Assembly (NCBI GenBank): GCA_963930775.1
Contig: OZ005704.1
Span: forward strand, 2,294,001-2,358,000
DNA length: 64,000 nucleotides
Source: Cliona cf. orientalis
Taxonomy: Eukaryota; Porifera; Demospongiae; Clionaida; Clionaidae
Reading direction: 5' to 3'
Below, piece after piece: positions 57,901 through 64,000 of this stretch (positions within the stretch are counted from its first letter, which is position 1; every line of letters starts with the position of its first letter). The notes beneath the pieces are model-generated. The model was not told the origin of the DNA, did no database searches, and worked only from the letters and a program-made list of their open reading frames with translations. The position numbers and the translations under genes are program-made.

Positions 57901-60900
57901 CCAGCCTCTGAATAATGAAATAGGTGACATGGGCGGATCTAGGGTAGTTCACAGGGTGCCTGTGAACCCCCCCCCCCTCCATCCTTCACTGATTTAGAAT
58001 GGCAAATAACTTGCTATATTTCTTACTTATGAACCCAAGGCTTCAAACCAATGAACTATAATACATATCTGATAAACATTCTGTACTAAATCAGACTAAA
58101 TCAACCTCAAAAGTTGAGCTTTCATGGTTCTCTAGCAGTTTGTCACGATGCAGTAGTACTTGCTGCCCGTTTGTGGGCGTGGTTTTCCGAAAATGGGCGT
58201 GGTTTCCCATTAGCGCGCATGCGCATCCACGCAGTGAACCTCCCCCCAGGAAATCCTGGATCCGCCCCTGGGTGAAATAGATGAAATAGGTGAAGTAGGT
58301 AAAATTATAATAGCTGCTACCTCTACCTGAGCCCGTGACTCCATGAGATGGTGTGCCATTTCTAACCAGTCACTTCATATTGATATTGTTGTGGTTTAGT
58401 ACAATACCTGCATGTCCAATATTATATATTCCCACTTGTTAATAATTATCATGATCATGCTTGCACCCATTATATGTGCATATTACATAAATTTCTATCC
58501 AGATGTTACCATTACTAAGCAAGAGCACTTGCTCTCTGATTGATTGTATCAATGAAAAAATTATACCTGGAGAAAGTTTTAATGTCTTCAGGTACTTCTA
58601 GAATGCACTTCTTAGTGCCAGTAATCTATTCAATCTTGATCTGCAGTGCATTTGGCCCCTTTGCCATAGAAGCTGTTTTGATCTCATCCTTTGGATATGC
58701 TACTGACAGCAGAGATGATCTTAGGCAATTATGCAAATGTGTGGGTATACTTGTGAGAAGTATATCTGAAGGGCAAATTGAAAGAGATGTACTACTCTAT
58801 AGTAAATCACTATGACTACATGATATCATTCATGTTAAGTCACTAAACTGCATCATTCACTTTTTTCTTTTTTCTTTTTTTTTTACTGTAGGTAATTTTC
58901 CATGGCTCTTACCGTTACAACATGTCATTTCAAAATTCTCTGAGACCAGCAAATCAATTGCCATCCTTGAGACCTTTGCTCTCAATCTGATTAAAGAAAG
59001 GAGAAGGACTAGGCATGCAAGTGAAGTTAGTAGCTGTATGTAATAATTAGTTTACTTACGTTGAATACTTTATCCGGACAATATGCCATGCATGAAAATT
59101 CAGTAGGTTTATCTTCTACTACCAATCCAAACCTAAGGGGAAAACCATCTCACTGCCTGCTCAGGCAAACCTAAACCTAATTTAAGCAAAAGGCAGAGCC
59201 ACATAGGTGCCTAGCCTTGAGAACTAGGGGTGGTAGGTTGAAAAGCTCTTTTGTTCCATGGAAACTCTCCCTACCCACCTAAGTGGCTCATGGACACGGG
59301 CAGCATGCATATATGACCATAATTACACATGGCAGGGAAATTAACAGAATCTCCAGTCAGTATTGTTACTAGCTACTACATAATTTTGTAGGGGTTAACT
59401 CACGAATCCCGGGTGTTCATGCAGGAGCTGGAGTAGTCTACTTCTTTAGGCTCTGGAACTTTTTGTATTAGTTGTTGTAACCAATGGCCCTAGTTATATA
59501 CGTTTATAGGTTGCTATCAGTATGGTAATTAGTGTTATGATGTAACTATAATTTGATGTCAGACTATTGGCGCCCCTTAAACTAAGATTTTTTTTGAAGA
59601 CCTAGATCTAATGTTTACTTTATTCGGCAGACTACTGATAGCTACAGTGGGAAGGCAAATACCATCCTGTACGTGCTTTCTAATGGAAATTTTAAATTTG
59701 GAAAAAATCTCAGGATACCTGCTACAAAATGTTTTAAAAGTAGTAACTAGTTTATCGAATAAAAAACCCTGTTTGACTAATCTACAGGTTAATTTGTGGT
59801 GTCTGGTATAAATGCATGCATGGCTAGTTGATATGTATTATTATACTATTGTGGCTGATTATAATAATTTTCAGTTCAAAGATGTGTTGCAACTAATGAT
59901 TGAAGCAAGTGATCAGTCACAGACTGAAAAGAGAATGGATGACGAAGAAATTGTGGCAAATATTCTCAATTTTTTTATTACCAACTATGATGCTCTGGCC
60001 ATTCATTTGTGCTACACAATTTATCTGCTGGCACTTAATTCTGACATCCAAGAGAAATTACAGCTAGAGATAGACAAATATTTCATCAATAAAAATGTAA
60101 TTAGAGACATGCATGATATTGCATGATATGTAACTATTGGTTGGACATCTATAGCTCTGATAAAATTACCATTAACACATGATATGCAGGATACAGCACT
60201 TTATGATGCAGCTCAGGAGATTGAATACCTCAATAATATCACTCAAGAATCTCTTCGTCTCTATCCTCCTAACTATGAGTAATAATGAAACTCAATATAA
60301 TAATCCATGTTCTGGTAATATAAGTGATTAATATCATGCAGAACTGACCGTTGCTGCAAAAAGACCACTGTTGTGGGTGGAGTTACTATTCCTGAGGGAG
60401 CCACCATCATTATTCCAATATACACAATCCATCACAATCCTTCATATTGGAAAGATCCTGAGAAGTTCAATCCTGATAGGTATATTCAGTAGCTAACGTA
60501 CAGTGCAAGCTATTATGATGGTAGTTATAATTATGATGTGAATATAGCCATACATAGCATAGACATATACAAAGAAAGCAGGAATGTTACCAGATTTTCA
60601 GAGTAGTTTGCTACAACACGGTGACAAGCACATCATGTCTCACTGCCCTCAATGTTTCTTCCATGTTTGTTAGCACAGTGCATATTAATATATTATGTCA
60701 TTAATCATGTAGGTTCAAAGCTGAGGAGAGAGAAAAGCAACCTCAACACTGTTTTCTTCCATTTGGTTTGGGTCCTCGTTCCTGCATAGCAATGAGGTTT
60801 GTTCAGCTGGTGGCTAAGGTAACCATCATTGAGCTCCTCAAACGGTACTCCTTCTTGTGCTCATCAGACACAGAGGTAATATGAATGCAGTGTTGTCTAT

Positions 60901-61030
60901 GGATATGGAATAAGAAATGTAAATCGTTTTGCAGGTACCTCTGCAGCTTCAAAGCTTTGGTATTGTCATGAGACCAAAGAATGGCATATATCTCAAAGTG
61001 ATTGCTCGATCATCTAATCCCACATTATAG
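51902..61030 (+). CDS. cytochrome P450, CYP3-clan-like (13 exons, 497 aa)
   Basis: Exons: 51902-51978, 54709-54805, 54868-54920, 55667-55763, 55883-56008, 58503-58591, 58647-58759, 58892-59025, 59875-60096, 60190-60278, 60342-60479, 60713-60875, 60935-61030; every junction is in phase. Exon 1 encodes the membrane anchor (MVPSTIEVLLMCSLGGILFI...), followed by the GIKGPKP hinge. C-helix W-S-R-M-R-R-I is present; K-helix ExxR is E356-R359; the heme loop is FGLGPRSCIAMRF with Cys436. The order and spacing, including the FGPFAIEAVLISSFG segment, resemble the CYP3/CYP5 clan. The I-helix, normally AGxxTT, reads TNYDAL at 298-303, so the oxygen-activating Thr is Ala302 and the Gly is Asn299. It would sit in the ER membrane and use CYP reductase if it is a monooxygenase. 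Its divergent neighbour is the megasynthase, suggesting tailoring of that product. Confidence 0.88.
52027..52207. repeat. tandem duplication in P450 intron 1
   Basis: Two copies (52027-52121 and 52122-52207) of GCTAGTTAGTAAGACTAGTC through CACAGATCTGTGACTATAGT to GTGAGTGTTAAT. They lie just after exon 1. Confidence 0.85.
53453..53895. mobile_element. MITE with GACCACTCCAATAAAATG ends
   Basis: Imperfect 30-bp inverted ends (GACCACTCCAATAAAATG to TTTCTGGT, and CATTTTATTGGAGTGACC). Located in P450 intron 1. The GGCCACTCC ends of 57496-57770 suggest the same superfamily. Internal poly-G near 53820. Confidence 0.6.
54967..55620. mobile_element. fold-back MITE in P450 intron 3
   Basis: Ends TATGGAATTCCAATGC and GCATTGGAATTCCATA. 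Much of the interior is also inverted: ACATTGTCAATTTTGTTGCA near 55010 against TTGCAACAAAATTGACAACG near 55560, and AATGCATTGTCAGCA blocks around the centre. Confidence 0.7.
56399..56970. mobile_element. Harbinger-like MITE, second copy, in P450 intron 5
   Basis: Starts ACCCTCGGCG and ends CGCGCATGCGCCAAGGGT, like 22983-23616. The right 170 bp are closely similar in both (AAACGAGGTATG, AGCGTGG, AACAGACAGACACAC). The CA-rich open frame on the minus strand is repeat sequence. Confidence 0.6.
57496..57770. mobile_element. MITE with perfect 34-bp inverted ends, P450 intron 5
   Basis: AGGCCACTCCAAATAAATTT running on to CCTGTTTCCCGTCC is exactly inverted at 57737-57770. The centre holds CCGCCCGCAT blocks on both sides. 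Confidence 0.8.
57930..58268. mobile_element. MITE with GGGCGGATC ends, P450 intron 5
   Basis: Begins TGGGCGGATCTAG and ends CTGGATCCGCCC, with inverted subterminal blocks around AGTTCACAG, GTGAACCCCCCC and GTGAACCTCCCCCC. No coding capacity. Confidence 0.55.
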
Positions 61031-61399
61031 TTCAAACAGTATACACTATAAATGCATCCATAATTATAGCTACAATAACTTCAGATACTCATGCATGCAT
61101 GTTTAGTAGTGAACTACAAATTGTAATCATTGTACACTATTTAATTATAGATGTATGTTTAATAGTATGTGCTGCAACCTGTGGGTATGACTATAATTAC
61201 ATCCGAGTCCCAATTCCAATTCGGCCTCGCGATGAGGTAATTGATGAGTAATTGATTACGAAAGTAGTGAGGTAATTAATGACGAAAGTAATGATGAAAT
61301 TATGACGAAATTGGGGTGAAGACTGCTTCAAAATGTTTAGCGCGCATGAAAGGTTGTTGGGACCCAGAATTCGAACCTAGCGTAGAAGATAATTTAGAT
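61031..61399. other. 3' flank of the P450, low complexity
   Basis: AT-rich DNA, with a run of related GATGAGGTAATTGATGAG and GACGAAAGTAATGATGAAAT units near 61230-61315. A poly(A) signal was not clearly identified. Confidence 0.35.
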
Positions 61400-62020
61400 C
61401 TTTACGTAAAAGTAGGCAAATTGCCATGATTCTATCATGGGAAGATTTTACGTCACTTCTCCCTTGGGTTAATCATGGGGAGATTTTACGTGACTTCTGC
61501 CATGATCTAATCATGGGAGGATTTTACGTCACATGTAAAGTATTCCCAATGTTTATATTCGTTCACTTTATATGGGAAGATTTTACGTAAGGTCAAAGTT
61601 CTTACGTAAAATCTTCCCATGTTATACTGACTTACCAACACAATAATCTGGGGGTGCTTTATGTGTGACCTCTGACCTCACATAAAATCTCCCCAGATAT
61701 ATACAATGCATAGGTATGTGGGCTGATAATACTGCAACAACACACTGCTCATACAGATGAACTTTAACCTCACGTAAAATCTTCCCATATAATACTGCCA
61801 TTAATCAGGGGTGCTTTATGTGTGAGTCTGACCTCACGTAAAATCTCCCCATGTAATACTGACTTACCAACACAATAATCAGGGGGTGATTTATGTGTGA
61901 CCTCTGACCTCACGTAAAATCTCCCCAGATATTATATACAATGTATAGGTATGTGGGCTGATAATACTGCAACAACCCACTGCTCATACAGATGGACTTT
62001 AACCTCACGTAAAACCATGG
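61400..62020. repeat. array of TACGTAAAATC motifs within a tandem repeat
   Basis: Ten copies of a motif like CACGTAAAATCTTCCCAT occur in about 600 bp: four in one orientation (61439, 61479, 61516, 61574) and then six in the other (61602, 61676, 61770, 61832, 61910, 62003). The last four are embedded in longer tandem units sharing GGTATGTGGGCTGATAATAC and ACAATAATCxGGGGGTG. Confidence 0.8.
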
Positions 62021-62373
62021 ATAATATAATACGCTTACGTGGATAGGAAACGTTTCCGTATACTATAATAATTCGCGTTTCCATCCTCGTAATCCGTATA
62101 GCGGACCGCGTGCACAGTAATATCCGGACTTGCATGGCGCTTCTTACCACCAACTTGAGCTATACTTACCACAAACGAGCTATAAAGCCACTACTCTCGA
62201 AGGTAGCTAAGCGAAAATAACGATTGTATTTGACAGTAGATAAATACTTTACCTGCACTGGAAGCGAGAATATGCCCCACAATTATGAACACATGCAATG
62301 CATCAAGCAGCTGCATAGTACTTCAAGTTCAGAACAGAATTGAAGTATAAATAATATTAATATTATTATCGTA

Positions 62374-63744
62374 ATGTGCAGTTTGTTCAGTATGGCAGAA
62401 GCAGTACCCGCAGTTGAGAATGAGTCTACTGAGAGTGATTATTCCAGTGAAGAATCTGAGCCGGAGTATGATACTGAGGAACCAGCTCTAGGAGCTTTGA
62501 ATTTGTCTGATAGCCAGGATAGTGATGGAGTACACAAATTCACATTCTTGGAGATTTTTGGACAGTTGAAAGAAGATCCTGTAATAGACTCAGATGTTGG
62601 GCCAGCTGTATTGGAGTTGCTAAAATGCATCAAAGAAAACTGTGATGATCCTTCAACCCGGCAACTTATATCGAGCCTATGCATTCGTGCACAATCATGT
62701 GTGAATAAAGCAAGTGGATGCAAGCTAACATCATCAATTGGAGCACGAGTTTGGCCGGCACTACATCAGCTAAGACTTAATGCTGATATCCAACGACAGT
62801 GGAAGCATCACTTATCAACAATATGCAGTGACGCTGATTTAATAAAGTATAGCATTCATGCTCTTCAGATTTTACTGGACAGGCTCGTGAAATTGTTGAT
62901 CAGTAAGAGGAAGGGAAGTTTAAATCCAGCAACTGCACCAGCACCAAGTACCAACCAGATAACATTACGAGAAGAAAATGCAGTCCATTATATGGCAGGC
63001 TACGTGACTACAAAGCTCATCAAGCGCTACCAGAAGAAATCAGCTAATAAAGCAACCCAGAAAAAGAATCGTATGTTTGTGTCTGTTTTGAAAGAGATGG
63101 TGATCAGTAGAATAGATGTAGATATTGGAGATTACGATGCAGTGGAGTGGACAGAACTGATTGACCGTGGTGGGTTGACCCATGTCAATAATGAGGTAGG
63201 TTAATTCTATGGTGCATGTACATAATTTGTAGCTATAAACTTTGCCCTAGGACCTAAGTAATTATATAATAGCAGGAGCACATGAGCTGCCTAAAGGAGT
63301 GTCCAACTGAGCTGAGTACATGTGTACATGTATCAGATCTAGATGTGTTAGGCAAAGTTCATTCGTACTGCTTTACCTTATATGGAGTGGGCAGCTGCAG
63401 GGTATTAGTGTGGCTTGTGCAAAAGCTATTCACTGCAACAGCTGTACATTCCAAATAAGGAAGAACAGACTAAGTGCATATGCTACAGCCAACCCTACCG
63501 TATAGTCGGACGCTTCTTGGCGGCTCATATGCTCCTGATAATGGATGGACTGTATCACATATACCCAGTATTCTGTATTATAATTAGCAACTACATAGCA
63601 ATGGGTATTATGCTTGCTGCCATACATGTACAGGTATTGGACTTCATGAAATCAGTTGAGTACAAAGCTCGCCAACACCTCAGCACTACGTCACTTCAAC
63701 CCAATGAGGACCATCAACATGCCATCATTGAAGATGTTTTATAG
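62374..63744 (+). CDS. transposon-derived gene, interrupted by an in-frame stop
   Basis: Exon 1, 62374-63195 (274 codons): an acidic Ser/Glu-rich start (true start may be Met at 62392), then ENAVHYMAGYVTTKLIKRY and WTELIDRGGLTHVNNE. Exon 2, from 63634 after TACAG, joins in phase 0 as VLDFMKSVEYKARQHL. The frame stops at TAG 63742-63744 yet continues open afterwards to TAA near 63969, with equally protein-like sequence (LLKEVVKLWTTIRCNSFAKC). The YxAGYVxxKL and GGLxHxNxE patterns recall C-terminal regions of P-element- or hAT-like transposase genes; I cannot name the family. It is probably a decaying element copy, and the motif array just upstream may be its terminal region. Confidence 0.5.
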
Positions 63745-63969
63745 GATACATCACTCCTAGACAGTTGGGACCAACTTTGCCATAAGATTCCATCAAGATA
63801 TGAATCATACAGCCTTGAATTACTGAAAGAAGTTGTTAAACTTTGGACGACAATAAGGTGCAACTCATTTGCTAAGTGCTACACCATGCAACAACAACAA
63901 CAAGAATTTGTTAAGCACGGGACAAGGAGGACTTTAAAAGCAAAAAATACGGAAAAGGAAGCACAATAA
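63745..63969 (+). pseudogene. open continuation after the in-frame TAG
   Basis: Same frame as the preceding exon, beginning DTSLLDSWDQLCHKIPSRY and ending in a basic tail (HGTRRTLKAKNTEKEAQ-stop). It contains a CAA run coding five Gln. Read-through, a nonsense mutation or a sequencing error are all possible. Confidence 0.45.
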
Positions 63970-64000
63970 TAATATGATAAGTACATGTGTGTGTTAATGT

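Noticed and set aside
61400-62020. CRISPR-like array of short repeats
   Set aside because: The motif switches orientation and spacing is irregular; the intervening DNA is itself repeated.

Overview
The window reads as nuclear DNA of an early-branching animal, most likely a demosponge. Coding exons are short and interrupted by AT-rich GT-AG introns, small non-autonomous DNA transposons are dense, and the genes are metazoan: a receptor tyrosine kinase with NIDO, Calx-beta, EGF and Ig modules, a reticulon, an RPAP1-type gene, an F-box/FBA gene and a CYP3-clan cytochrome P450. The species cannot be fixed from sequence alone. All splice models below were built by hand from reading-frame phase and splice consensus.

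Layout. 1-3780: no gene; two copies of a composite fold-back repeat. 3782-15638 (+): a 37-exon receptor tyrosine kinase of 1,945 aa whose last exon carries a 2A-like motif. 15639-20930: repeats, a third composite copy and a tRNA-headed SINE. 20931-25403: a 4.5-kb TA-flanked pogo-type transposon carrying a frameshifted DDE transposase (-), a Ulp1/C48-like protease ORF (+) and a HIRAN-like ORF (+), with a smaller element nested inside. 25638-27962 (-): the N-terminal part only of an RPAP1 gene. It starts 214 bp from, and divergent to, a nine-exon reticulon gene (28177-34858, +). 34859-36094: a Tigger-like MITE and a SINE. 36095-37042 (-): an F-box/FBA substrate adaptor, with a long perfect hairpin upstream. 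37453-41508: repeats, including a hAT-type MITE that contains a second MITE with a 9-bp target duplication. 41509-41954 (+): a possible small two-exon gene.

The most interesting part is 42718-61030. An intronless 2,733-aa hybrid PKS/NRPS megasynthase (-) lies head to head with a 13-exon cytochrome P450 (+), with 982 bp between the start codons. That gap holds 3.3 tandem copies of a 168-190-bp repeat. The megasynthase order is inactive KS, AT-less linker, condensation domain with an altered His motif, complete adenylation domain, carrier, active KS, AT-less linker, C-methyltransferase, carrier. It has no AT, KR or TE, so partners in trans are implied. The P450 has a normal heme site but lacks the usual I-helix Gly and Thr. 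Together they look like an animal-encoded biosynthetic gene pair. The right edge (61031-64000) holds an array of a TACGTAAAATC motif and a transposon-derived gene broken by an in-frame stop.
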